A DNA stretch of 64,000 bases from Lachnospiraceae bacterium (lineage in GTDB: Bacteria; Bacillota_A; Clostridia; Lachnospirales; Lachnospiraceae). Every line of letters begins with the position of its first letter. The first letter of the stretch is position 1. Positions 11,201 to 18,241 of this stretch are shown here, piece after piece. Below the pieces are notes generated by a model. That model saw only the letters and a list, made by a program, of their open reading frames with translations. It had not been told where the DNA came from and made no database searches. Position numbers and translations under genes: made by a program. The DNA lies in assembly GCA_021770615.1 (NCBI GenBank), contig JAETQR010000013.1, forward strand, positions 28,669-92,668, in the 5' to 3' direction.

Positions 11201-11320
11201 AACATTAATATATTTTTGTTTTTTATTCTCCATTTTTCCTCCCGCTCCAGAAAAGGCGCCAAACCCTGCCAAAAGTGACAGGGTAAGGACCGCCGCCAAA
11301 AATAGGCGGATATGTTTCAT
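8198..11320 (-). CDS. Hybrid sensor histidine kinase (7TM-type sensor, HisKA, HATPase, REC, HPt)
   Basis: The protein has 1040 residues. After an N-terminal membrane segment comes an extracellular beta-rich domain (about 65-200), then a multi-spanning block (about 205-410) like the 7TMR-DISM sensors. HisKA follows with His437 in ANMSHEIRTP, then HATPase with the N box near 550 and GTGLGM near 616. The receiver has Asp735 in LIFLDHMMPD, and the C-terminal HPt has His897 in KVHSMKNSA. The ATG at 11320 lies 7 bp after the upstream stop. A second ATG at 11233 has a better ribosome site (GGGAGG four bases away) and would remove a signal-like 29-residue leader. The four phospho-transfer modules suggest a relay to the adjacent regulator. 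The ligand is unknown. Confidence 0.92.
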   Translation of the reverse strand: MKHIRLFLAAVLTLSLLAGFGAFSGAGGKMENKKQKYINVIFAILLFTVFAYFILGELFLPSDEFDKDYLCTEYSGEWTRVLPDGSRETVTMPGKCKADRNEVVVVETKLPVSIEEGRYLCFRSVKQDMRFYIDGEFRKEYSNRENRLFGRMSAAAYVFLEIGQEDAGRVLRVETCTDSSYSGVFNTVYYGNLMGVWNHFFKQFGLELIVAFVTLILSMIAIIGSVILRFCYHRKVALEYLGWGILVAAVWLITNSTFRQLLFSNLSIINDITFLMIMLLALPYLLYMNEIQKGRYRQAYQTLEGIVIFNLFLCSGLHITGVCDFTDTIAYVSVFCIISIILMIATILMDLRRGLVREYTFVALGMFCVCIAAFIQIIIYFQRVNLFNGVILAVGLILLLLFSTISTIYEIMAMDREKQRALQASESKGRFLANMSHEIRTPIHAVLGMDAMILRESREAQIKEYALDIQNAGQTLLSLINDILDLSKIESGKLEILPAEYDFSSLIHDVVNMLEMKARDKGLELNLSVEEEIPSRLWGDDVRIRQVLVNLMTNAVKYTETGSVTLAVSAVMHEDTAVLMFRVEDTGIGIREEDIEKLFREFERIEEQRNRKIEGTGLGMNITMQLLERMGSRLQVESVYGKGSVFSFTLEQKIMSHEPVGDLEQRIKNQVASYSYHAMFTAPGAHLLVVDDNAVNRRVFTQLLKATQIQIDEASGGEECLELVRKKAYDLIFLDHMMPDLDGITVLHKMREWEEYPCRFTPVIALTANAVTGAREMYLNEGFQNFLSKPVNPEKMEKMIMELLPKEKVIYGKPEPDFSAENRKEETEETVLPELDGIDWNYAKLYCRDIAILQDTVNQFYQTMESEAAQLERFLTQLGKSAETDPETLDQFRIKVHSMKNSAAMIGAVSLSGVAKMLEYAAKGGKIDVIESVAPVFLQEWGTMKEILKPAVQTDDAGESREEPDYELTKELLRLLRNAIEEMDVDTADEIIRQLKRFAYSEKIMTEVMENLCLAVTDLDEEQVAVWTDQFEQELEENAG

Positions 11321-11327
11321 AAAGCAC

Positions 11328-13583
11328 CTACTTTTTTATCTTGATACTCTTTTTACCGCTCCAGCTTCCATATACGGTTTTCCCGTTTTTCTTCGTATAC
11401 GCACGCACACGGAAATAATACGTTTTCTTCTTTTTCAGTCCCTTTATCGTTACACTGGTACCCTTAAAGGATTTTTTCTTCTGTCCTTTCATAGAAGACT
11501 TTGCCGCATATGCCACCTGATAACCGGAAGCTCCGGATACTTTTTTTGAGAGAGTAACGGTTACCTTTTTCCCTTTTGCATTCTTTAACTTCTTGATCGC
11601 AGGTTTACCCGGTTTTTTTACTTCCGTCTGTGGGTTCTGTGTCAGCTCTGTTACCTGCGGGTTCTGCGCCGGCTGTACGTTCTGAACCGTAGTACCACCC
11701 GGCGTCTGATCCGGTATCGCCGGCCTCTCCGTCACATCCGGTGTCGGTGTCTCTTCCGGCTCCTCTTCTTTCGGCACGACAACTCCCTCCGGCGTCACCT
11801 GCCCGGCGTATGTCCACAATGTCGTATCGGACAGATTCACATGCATGACCGGACGCACGCCAATATAATTCTCTGCCTTCTCTGTCATCACACTTGGTTC
11901 TGTCGGGATACTGCCCTCTCCCCAATCTCCCACTGTTGCCGGACATCCCTTTTTCACTCCGGGAGAACGCAGCCAGTAAGTCAAAGCACCCGCATACGGC
12001 TGATTTGGTGTGCCTCCTTTATCTGTATAATCAGCAGCTGAAATCCTTCTTGTATCGCCTTCTTCCACATCACTGCTAAATCCATAATCCGGATTTAACA
12101 TCTCCTCAATCGAAGGAAGATAAACCTTGTCTTTGGTGGCATTTCCGCCGGCTTCCCCCGACCACCGGTTATCTGCTGTCGTTACGTCTGTCGTTTCCAC
12201 TGCTGCCTGCTCATCCGCAGTAAATGCTGTCTCCATAAACTCCTGATTCAACCAATACCTGATATCACTCTTTTCCCATGTAATCTCTACATCACTTTTA
12301 TAGAAATATTGTGCGAGATCGATTGCCTGTTCTGCCATCAAAAAGGCATCCGTACCATCTTCATTGATAGAAAGAACACGCCACTTGATCGGCTCATATT
12401 GAAAATATCCCTGCTCATGACGGACAAGACAGGCTTCTCCCTCGTTCTCCTCTTTTACGGAATTGTGTTCGCCTGCCTCTGCCAGAACAGAAGGTGTGAT
12501 CTTGGTATTATAATACCTGCCAAAATAAATACAGTCCCATGTATTGCTTTTCAAGTCATTTTCATGAATAACCGGATTTTTCGGATATACCTGTCCCGGT
12601 GCCATCGTCACACCAGGCTGTTCGTCCGGATCCTGTGTCGGCACTGCCGGCGTGGCGTCCGGTGCAATTTCTGTCTGATCCTGTTTTACCTTACCTGCAT
12701 ATTCCCACAGCTCTGTCTTTGTCAGATCCAGATGAAGTACCGGACGGATCCCATCTTCCGTACTTAAAGAATTTTTACCTGTCTCACCGTTAAGACACGC
12801 CGCCTGTCCGGCATAGTTTTTATCACTTATTGTCCTGAGCCAGTAATTACCGCCCCAGACACGATCACTTCCTGCAAAATCCGTGACTGCTGCTCCTCTT
12901 GTCTCTGTCTCAGCCTTACTGTCCGTAAATCCATACGCACGTGATGTAATCTCTTCCCATGAAGGCAGGTAAATACGATCTGTCGTCGGTGTCTCCTCTT
13001 CTTCCCCCTCTGCTCCCTCATATTCCGGACTTTTCTTATTCTCAATCTCCGTAGGGATAATCCCTTCCTTCTCCTCATCGGTAAATGCTTTATTTTGGAA
13101 CTCCTCATCAAGCCAGGTCCGGATACTGGCATTTTCCCATGTAACCTCGTCACTGTCTGTCGTATTATACGGCTGAAAATTCAACGTTTTATCTGCCATT
13201 ACAAACGCATCCGTGCCATCCTCACTGACAGCCAGGACACGCCACTTGACCGGCTCATATTTGTAACACTTCTTATCTTGGCGAACAAGATATTTTGTAC
13301 CGTCCGTATCCTCGTGTTCTACATCATCCTCCCCTGCTTCGGGCCGGTTTCCCGGCTGGGGTATGTATTCGCTCTGCCAGTAATTTCCAAAATAAATGCA
13401 ATCCCATACGACATGCCCATTCTCTGCCTCAATCACAGGATTACTTAAAACGGCATCTCCTCTTTCGGTTCCCACATCTGCTGCCGCCCATGCTGCTTCT
13501 CCCGGCGTCCAAAATGACACAAGGCACAATGACATCGCAATAAGCCATGCCATCACTCTTTTACTCTGCTGTTTCACTCTCAT
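11328..13583 (-). CDS. Secreted protein with two DUF6273-like modules and C-terminal fn3 domain
   Basis: The protein has 751 residues; ATG at 13583 has GGAGG seven bases upstream. A signal peptide spans about 1-33. Two homologous modules (about 55-290 and 335-590) each contain WDCIYFG, YEP-(V/I)-KWRVL, a WLxxEF segment, a YLPSxEE segment, a YWLR segment and a final RPVxHxxL. This is the arrangement of DUF6273 proteins common in gut Clostridia. A Pro/Thr linker and a fn3 module with a lysine-rich tail complete it. The module is of unknown function. It is the first secreted product after the sigma/anti-sigma pair, 89 bp downstream of it. Confidence 0.82.
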   Translation of the reverse strand: MRVKQQSKRVMAWLIAMSLCLVSFWTPGEAAWAAADVGTERGDAVLSNPVIEAENGHVVWDCIYFGNYWQSEYIPQPGNRPEAGEDDVEHEDTDGTKYLVRQDKKCYKYEPVKWRVLAVSEDGTDAFVMADKTLNFQPYNTTDSDEVTWENASIRTWLDEEFQNKAFTDEEKEGIIPTEIENKKSPEYEGAEGEEEETPTTDRIYLPSWEEITSRAYGFTDSKAETETRGAAVTDFAGSDRVWGGNYWLRTISDKNYAGQAACLNGETGKNSLSTEDGIRPVLHLDLTKTELWEYAGKVKQDQTEIAPDATPAVPTQDPDEQPGVTMAPGQVYPKNPVIHENDLKSNTWDCIYFGRYYNTKITPSVLAEAGEHNSVKEENEGEACLVRHEQGYFQYEPIKWRVLSINEDGTDAFLMAEQAIDLAQYFYKSDVEITWEKSDIRYWLNQEFMETAFTADEQAAVETTDVTTADNRWSGEAGGNATKDKVYLPSIEEMLNPDYGFSSDVEEGDTRRISAADYTDKGGTPNQPYAGALTYWLRSPGVKKGCPATVGDWGEGSIPTEPSVMTEKAENYIGVRPVMHVNLSDTTLWTYAGQVTPEGVVVPKEEEPEETPTPDVTERPAIPDQTPGGTTVQNVQPAQNPQVTELTQNPQTEVKKPGKPAIKKLKNAKGKKVTVTLSKKVSGASGYQVAYAAKSSMKGQKKKSFKGTSVTIKGLKKKKTYYFRVRAYTKKNGKTVYGSWSGKKSIKIKK

Positions 13584-13672
13584 CTCAATTCCTCCGCTTT
13601 CTGCACAACTAATATATGCAATTTATTTTTACACGTCTGTACCTCCGGCACAAACAGGTAAATCTCGGTTTA

Positions 13673-14758
13673 TCATTCATATTCCTTCAGGGACACATAA
13701 TAATCTGCGATATAGATTCCAAGAACCTGATCGATATCGATCGCCTTCTTAAACTGCCCCACATATTTTTGATAACTGTGTCCGTTCTTGTCATACCATC
13801 CAACGCTTCCGCCATTTATCAGGCAATCCTCCTCCGGATCAGGGCTGTCAACCATGATTTCGCTTCCATTGATCATCTTCAGCCGGATCACAAATCTCGT
13901 ATCCGTCGTATTTCGCGTGTCCGCATCTACTGCCGATACATCGGAAACAAGAGTCAACCCCAGTGGCAAAAGCTTAATCTTTTTGATATTTGCTTTCGCA
14001 TATGAAAATGAAAACTGCATATCATCTGTACCCTCTACTGTAATCTCCTTTGAATTTGTATAAGAGGCAGTAAAGGAAAAACTCCATATCCCCTCTACCA
14101 GTACCTTGGTATCATCCTCATACTGCGGTCCATCCAGCAAATCCTTAAAAAATACCGTAACCTCTTTGCCTTCCTCAACCTGCATATCCGTACCGGCGTT
14201 GACAACAAAGGTTGCCACATTGCTTTTATTTTTCATAACTTCAAGAAGAGAACATTCCCGTGACCCCGGTATCACAGCAGACGCATTATAATTCGTTCCC
14301 TCACAAAAACCGAAATAATCAAATGTCATTCCTTCTTTGAATTCCACATCCGGCGGCGCCGTAATCTTTACCACAGCATAAATATTCTGTGTATCCATGA
14401 CTACTTCCTGAAGTTCCATCATCAGATCCGGTTTACTGACCGCATCCTCCTTCTCACTCTCAATCCCGATTTCCCTCGATTCCTCCTCGCCCATTCCAAA
14501 GAAATCCAATATCGTCTGCTTAAAAGACTCCAGAAAACTCGCCTCTGCTACCTTTGCACTGGAAAAGAACAGATACCCCGTTATGAGAAAGCAGAGTGCT
14601 GCTATAACGGCCGCCACCTTTACAATCGGCTTTTTCCGTGGAGCTGTTACACGATCTTCCTGAATCTGTTCAAGAATCTCATCGACTTTCTCATGGTATG
14701 TCTCCGGCACCTGAAATTCCTTTGATAATCGTTTCACTTCCTTATCAAATTTAGTCAT
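13673..14758 (-). CDS. DUF4179-type membrane protein, putative anti-sigma factor
   Basis: The start is placed at ATG 14758, seven bases after GAGGGGG, overlapping the sigma-factor stop by 8 bp. A cytoplasmic N-terminus of about 45 residues is followed by one membrane helix (about residues 48-66). A long extracellular beta-rich domain with LDGPQYEDDTKVLVEG and DCLINGGSVGWY then follows. Proteins of this architecture encoded next to ECF-like sigma factors in Clostridia carry DUF4179 and are thought to hold the sigma factor at the membrane. The context supports that role, but no zinc-binding anti-sigma motif is visible. Confidence 0.75.
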   Translation of the reverse strand: MTKFDKEVKRLSKEFQVPETYHEKVDEILEQIQEDRVTAPRKKPIVKVAAVIAALCFLITGYLFFSSAKVAEASFLESFKQTILDFFGMGEEESREIGIESEKEDAVSKPDLMMELQEVVMDTQNIYAVVKITAPPDVEFKEGMTFDYFGFCEGTNYNASAVIPGSRECSLLEVMKNKSNVATFVVNAGTDMQVEEGKEVTVFFKDLLDGPQYEDDTKVLVEGIWSFSFTASYTNSKEITVEGTDDMQFSFSYAKANIKKIKLLPLGLTLVSDVSAVDADTRNTTDTRFVIRLKMINGSEIMVDSPDPEEDCLINGGSVGWYDKNGHSYQKYVGQFKKAIDIDQVLGIYIADYYVSLKEYE

Positions 14759-15227
14759 TTCCATGCCCCCTCTCCAGCTCCTCCCTGAGTTCTGCCTTTC
14801 CCCGGTTCAATCTGGACTTTACCGTACCAACAGGAATGTCCAGTACATCCGATATGTCCCGGAGCGATAGTCCGCCGTAATAAAACAATACAACGACTAA
14901 ACGGTATTCCTCCTTCATTTTCTGTAATATATCCCACAATTCATCATAATGTGCCATGACCGGCTTCGACAGTGCCTCCACTGCCTCATCCCCCGGCAGA
15001 TACAACCGTTTTTTCTTTATCTTCAACGCTTCATTTTTCGTGATCGTCAGCATCCATGGCTTAAATTTATGGAAAGCACGGATCTGTTCCATATTCTCAT
15101 ATGCTTTTAAGATCGCATTGCTCACAGCATCTTCCGCATCTGCCTCATTTTTCAATATCGCCAACGCCATAATATACAGATCATCCCTGTATTTATTGAC
15201 ACTTTCACAAAACTTTTTTGCCTCCAT
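14751..15227 (-). CDS. RNA polymerase sigma factor, sigma-70 family (ECF-like)
   Basis: This 158-residue protein has the two ECF regions. Region 2 is about 10-75 (DLYIMALAILKNEADAEDAV, then HKFKPWMLTI), and region 4 is about 100-155, with the helix-turn-helix SLRDISDVLDIPVGTVKSRL. Region 3 and region 1.1 are absent. It is translationally coupled to the DUF4179 protein. It probably directs transcription of its own operon and perhaps the surface-protein genes downstream. A sigma-A-type promoter lies upstream at 15346-15374. Confidence 0.92.
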   Translation of the reverse strand: MEAKKFCESVNKYRDDLYIMALAILKNEADAEDAVSNAILKAYENMEQIRAFHKFKPWMLTITKNEALKIKKKRLYLPGDEAVEALSKPVMAHYDELWDILQKMKEEYRLVVVLFYYGGLSLRDISDVLDIPVGTVKSRLNRGKAELREELERGHGND

Positions 15228-15345
15228 AAACAGTTACCTTTCCTCTTTTTGGATTCGTTTCCACGCCTTCAATCTGCCCCTTATTTTTCTCCCTCTACAT
15301 ATAAAGATACTTTGAAACGCTAAAAGGTTCCCGTATTTTAATTTT

Positions 15346-15374
15346 ATTATAGTCGAAATACGACTATTTTTCAA
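15346..15374 (-). promoter_or_regulatory. Promoter of sigma-factor operon with inverted-repeat operator
   Basis: On the minus strand, TTGAAA (15374-15369) and TATAAT (15351-15346) are separated by exactly 17 bp. A perfect inverted repeat, ATAGTCG-AAATA-CGACTAT (15349-15367), fills the spacer and touches the -10 box. A second inverted repeat CAATCA/TGATTG lies at 15372-15388. The placement suits a repressor blocking RNA polymerase. The divergent XRE protein is the obvious candidate. Confidence 0.65.
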
Positions 15375-15467
15375 TCAAAAACTGATTGTTTCTTATAATT
15401 AGTAGGAGAATAAAATCATCAAAATCAACAAATATTATATTGAGTCAGATGATAGAGGTGTATTTAT

Positions 15468-15674
15468 ATGGTATTTGAAAATATAAGGAATCTGCGTGAA
15501 GACTGCGATAAGAAACAACAGGAAGTAGCAGACTACCTGCACATAAAGCAAACAACTTATTCCAAATATGAATTAGGAAAAATAAATATCCCGATTGAAA
15601 TATTCATAAAACTCGCAGATTATTATCAGGTATCTGTCGATTATTTACTGGGACGGTCAGATAAAAAAAACTGA
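15468..15674 (+). CDS. Small XRE-family helix-turn-helix regulator
   Basis: The protein has 68 residues; ATG at 15468 has GAGGTG seven bases upstream. It is a stand-alone HTH_3 domain: IRNLREDCDKKQQEVADYL, then KQTTYSKYELGK as the recognition region, ending in DYYQVSVDYLLGRSD. It is divergent from the sigma/DUF4179 operon, with inverted repeats in the shared 240-bp region. It may repress that operon. A -10-like TATAAT at 15394-15399 could serve this gene. Confidence 0.88.
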   Translation: MVFENIRNLREDCDKKQQEVADYLHIKQTTYSKYELGKINIPIEIFIKLADYYQVSVDYLLGRSDKKN

Positions 15675-15703
15675 TTTACTTGATATTTAGCCAAAACACA
15701 ACA

Positions 15704-15774
15704 AAAAACCAAGCCACACCCCGGCAAACAACCGGATCCTCTCCGATCGCTCCTGCCAGAATGTGGCCTGTTTT
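15704..15774. terminator. Bidirectional hairpin terminator between XRE gene and ssp
   Basis: Complementary arms GCCACA (15713-15718) and TGTGGC (15762-15767) have further pairing inside. They are flanked by an A-run on the left and a T-rich run on the right, so the structure could end transcripts from both the ssp gene and the XRE gene. Confidence 0.55.
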
Positions 15775-15816
15775 ACTTTCTTTTACGCAGATTTATCTAG
15801 TAGTCTTTCCAAATTA

Positions 15817-16014
15817 CTAACGCATAGACTCTTCCTGCTTTTTGATCATCTGGCGCACCATCTCGCCGCCTACGCTACCAGCTTCTCTGGATGTGAGGTC
15901 TCCGTTGTAGCCCTCTTTCAGGTTTACACCAAGCTCAGATGCAACTTCCATCTTGAATCTGTCCATAGCGTCTTTAGCCTGAGGTACTTCCATTCTGTTG
16001 CTAGATTTACTCAT
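15817..16014 (-). CDS. Small acid-soluble spore protein, alpha/beta type
   Basis: The protein has 65 residues from ATG 16014. That start was chosen because GGAGGTG is nine bases upstream, whereas the earlier ATG at 16020 is too close. It matches alpha/beta SASPs: EVASELGVNLKEGYNGDLTSREAGSVGGEMVRQMI. This includes the conserved EV-A-ELG segment with the GPR protease cleavage context and the GGxMVRxMI segment. These proteins coat and protect DNA in the dormant spore. Expression is expected in the forespore under sigma-G. Monocistronic. Confidence 0.93.
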   Translation of the reverse strand: MSKSSNRMEVPQAKDAMDRFKMEVASELGVNLKEGYNGDLTSREAGSVGGEMVRQMIKKQEESMR

Positions 16015-16053
16015 GATCATTCACCTCCGTGTTTTTTTGTATTTATCTTGAGA

Positions 16054-16091
16054 GATAACGGAATGTCTTTTTCATGAAACATTCCGTTATC
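16054..16091 (-). promoter_or_regulatory. 13-bp perfect hairpin in ssp leader
   Basis: GATAACGGAATGT (16054-16066) and its exact complement (16079-16091) are separated by 12 bases, ending about 35 bases before the ssp ribosome site. No T-run follows in the direction of transcription, so an mRNA 5' stem or a protein-binding site is more likely than a terminator. Confidence 0.5.
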
Positions 16092-16180
16092 GAAACATTT
16101 CATTGTTAAGCCACTCGGTTATCTGATACTATTGTACCCACGAAGGTTTATTTCATTCTGGTAGTTTTTAGCAGATGATT

Positions 16181-16711
16181 TCATCTTTGTTCCATATCCA
16201 TCGAAATTTTTTCAAGATAATGTACAAAGGTTCCCGAGTAAGTAGAAATCTCGTAAGCGGGATCCAGTTCCGAAAAAGTAAAGCTTTTTCTTCCTCCGGC
16301 CTCCATACGGTCCCAGAATTCTTTCAATTTAATAAAAGGCAGATAAGTGAAACAATCTTTACATTTAAAATATATAAGTAAAAATGCAATGCCCTCCTGT
16401 GCTTCAAACTCTTCCATGAATTTAATCTGGTGCTCATGGACATTGGCAAGGGGGAAACGTTCCTCCACACACTCCTTTGCATCAAAACAAACCGGGATTC
16501 CCTGCACGACCCCGATGTAATCGACCGTACTTTTTTGCTCAAAATACGCAAGCGTGATATGCCTTGTGCTCTGGTCGATGTCGATCGGTTTGATCGGCGT
16601 CGGAATTTTCTGGATCAGGGCAAGTTTTTGCGCTCTGTATTTTTCGTTTGTGAGATTAATGAGTTCTTCCAGAAAAGAACCACGTAGTCCCCGGGAATTC
16701 CATGTCGCCAT
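16181..16711 (-). CDS. recU: Holliday junction resolvase RecU
   Basis: The protein has 176 residues. It has the RecU hallmarks: GLRGSFLEELINLTNEKY at the start, IPTPIKPI, then KSTVDYIGV and FDAKE, the acidic residues of the PD-(D/E)xK active site. The family ranges from about 165 to 205 residues. It resolves four-way junctions in recombination and chromosome segregation in Firmicutes, as RuvC does in other bacteria. In Bacillus recU is usually beside a penicillin-binding protein gene, but here it is alone between yebC and ssp. A cluster of small hairpins lies directly upstream (16745-16867). Confidence 0.9.
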   Translation of the reverse strand: MATWNSRGLRGSFLEELINLTNEKYRAQKLALIQKIPTPIKPIDIDQSTRHITLAYFEQKSTVDYIGVVQGIPVCFDAKECVEERFPLANVHEHQIKFMEEFEAQEGIAFLLIYFKCKDCFTYLPFIKLKEFWDRMEAGGRKSFTFSELDPAYEISTYSGTFVHYLEKISMDMEQR

Positions 16712-16744
16712 AGTGATGGTCTCCTTGTTTGCCGCTTCTTATGC

Positions 16745-16867
16745 CGGGAATGTTCCCTTGGACAAATCATTTCAAAAACTGCTCCGCAGCCTTGCCCACC
16801 AGCGAAAAGAAATGCCACAAGCAAGCTTGCGCATTCCCTTTCACTGGCAGGCAGCACCTTCGGTGCT
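16745..16867. repeat. Cluster of small hairpins upstream of recU
   Basis: Four consecutive inverted repeats lie in the 199-bp gap between yebC and recU: GGGAA/TTCCC (16746-16757), CTGC/GCAG (16779-16789), AATGC/GCATT (16811-16835) enclosing the palindrome GCAAGCTTGC, and AGCACC/GGTGCT (16853-16867). No reading frame is convincing here. Confidence 0.6.
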
Positions 16868-16910
16868 TTTGAACTCATTTCCCAATAAAAATCCCCGACG
16901 CACTCACAGC

Positions 16911-17639
16911 TTATTCATCCACGTTGTGGTACACAGCCTGGACGTCGTCGTCTTCGTCCAGAAGATCCATGATACGCTGGAACATTTTCATATCATTTTC
17001 GTCAGTGAGCTCCACGTATGTCTGGGGGATCATCGTGACCTCGGCCTGTGCCATCGGCACGCCTTCCTTTTCCAACGCTTCTCTTACCTTGCTGAAATCA
17101 TCCGGGGTTGTGAGGATTTCATAGCTGTCTTCCTCTTCCACAAAATCTTCCGCTCCGGCGTCGAGTGCGAGCATCATAAATTCATCCGCGTCTGTATCGT
17201 ATTCCTCTTTGTCGACGATGATCTGTCCCTTTGTATCAAACATATAAGAGACACAGCCTGTCGTTCCGACGTTTCCGTTTCCTTTTGTAAATGCATTCCG
17301 CACATTGGAAGCAGTACGGTTTTTGTTATCGGTAAGTGCTTCTACAATGATGGCAGTACCATTCGGGCCATATCCTTCATATGTAATATTCACGTAATTT
17401 ACGGCATCTACATTTCCTGCTGCCTTTTTGATCCCACGGTCAATGGTATCATTGGGCATATTGTTTGCCTTTGCCTTTGCGATCACATCGCGAAGCTTAC
17501 TATTGTTCGCAGGATCCGGGCCTCCTTCTTTTACTGCCACAGCGATCTCACGGCCGATGACCGTAAAAACCTTTCCCTTCTTGGCATCATTCTTTTCCTT
17601 TTTATGCTTAATATTAGCAAATTTAGAATGTCCTGACAT
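16911..17639 (-). CDS. yebC: YebC/PmpR family protein
   Basis: The protein has 242 residues from ATG 17639, with AGGAGG ten bases upstream; the ATG nine bases earlier is too close to it. It starts [22 protein letters not shown] and continues with [16 protein letters not shown] and [19 protein letters not shown], typical of the family. YebC proteins were long annotated as transcriptional regulators. More recent work on relatives links them to translation of difficult motifs such as polyproline. It follows argR, where recN would commonly be found in Clostridia. Confidence 0.95.
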   Translation of the reverse strand: MSGHSKFANIKHKKEKNDAKKGKVFTVIGREIAVAVKEGGPDPANNSKLRDVIAKAKANNMPNDTIDRGIKKAAGNVDAVNYVNITYEGYGPNGTAIIVEALTDNKNRTASNVRNAFTKGNGNVGTTGCVSYMFDTKGQIIVDKEEYDTDADEFMMLALDAGAEDFVEEEDSYEILTTPDDFSKVREALEKEGVPMAQAEVTMIPQTYVELTDENDMKMFQRIMDLLDEDDDVQAVYHNVDE

Positions 17640-17670
17640 AACTCTCATTCCTCCTGAAAAATTTTATATG

Positions 17671-17698
17671 AACGCAGTGTCTTTTATTTGGCTGCGTT
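17671..17698 (-). terminator. Weak hairpin after argR
   Basis: AACGCAG (17671-17677) pairs with CTGCGTT (17692-17698), directly after the argR coding region on the minus strand, followed by a short T-rich stretch. It could be a weak terminator or processing site between argR and yebC. Confidence 0.4.
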
Positions 17699-18183
17699 TA
17701 TGTCTTCTCTGGTGACGAAATGGAATGAATGAGCACCTGCATGCTCTTCATCACCCCTGCTACCATCTCTTCCTTACGGATGGCACATAAGATCGTGTCA
17801 TCTCCGGCGATCGAACCGACCAGTCCCTCAAGGCTCATGGCATCGATCGCAGCGGCGACTGCCATCGCCATCCCACTCGCAGTCTTGATCACAAGGAGAT
17901 TTCCTGCCTGCTCCATCGAGACGACACCATCCTGTAAAACAGCCGCATACTGTTTGCCAAATCGATTGACGCCTGCACCGCTTCCCTCTTTTGACACCAC
18001 ATACCGCTGCTTCACTTTTACTCCGGGCACCTTTACAAGCGCCATCTCACGGATATCCCGGGACACCGTCGCCTGGGTCACGGAATATCCCGCCTCATTC
18101 AGATAACGGGCCAGATCCTCCTGCGTCTCCACCTCAAACTGATTGATTATTTCTATTATTTTTTCCTGTCTTTTTTTCTTCAT
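17698..18183 (-). CDS. argR: Arginine repressor ArgR
   Basis: The protein is about 161 residues from ATG 18183, which follows GGAGAG by four bases; an upstream in-frame ATG overlaps that site. The N-terminal winged helix (KKKRQEKIIEIINQFEVETQ, then TQATVSRDIREM) binds ARG boxes. The C-terminal oligomerisation and arginine-binding domain includes GTIAGDDTI-like IAGDDTILC. It controls arginine synthesis and catabolism genes; argF lies 31 kb away in this window, and no ARG box was recognised in front of it. It sits in the usual nadK-argR order. Confidence 0.95.
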   Translation of the reverse strand: MKKKRQEKIIEIINQFEVETQEDLARYLNEAGYSVTQATVSRDIREMALVKVPGVKVKQRYVVSKEGSGAGVNRFGKQYAAVLQDGVVSMEQAGNLLVIKTASGMAMAVAAAIDAMSLEGLVGSIAGDDTILCAIRKEEMVAGVMKSMQVLIHSISSPEKT

Positions 18184-18241
18184 ACATCTCTCCATCTGCG
18201 CGTGGTCACGTTTGACAGCTCCGGCACAAACAACAAAAAAA

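Noticed and set aside
16092..16180. Sigma-G promoter of the ssp gene (GAATG and AATAGTA)
   Set aside because: The two boxes are about 20 bases apart, longer than the normal 17-18, so it is not reported as a feature.
16554..17636. 360-codon plus-strand open frame opposite recU and yebC
   Set aside because: Both minus-strand genes are well-known families, and the antisense product has no recognisable domain or start signal.
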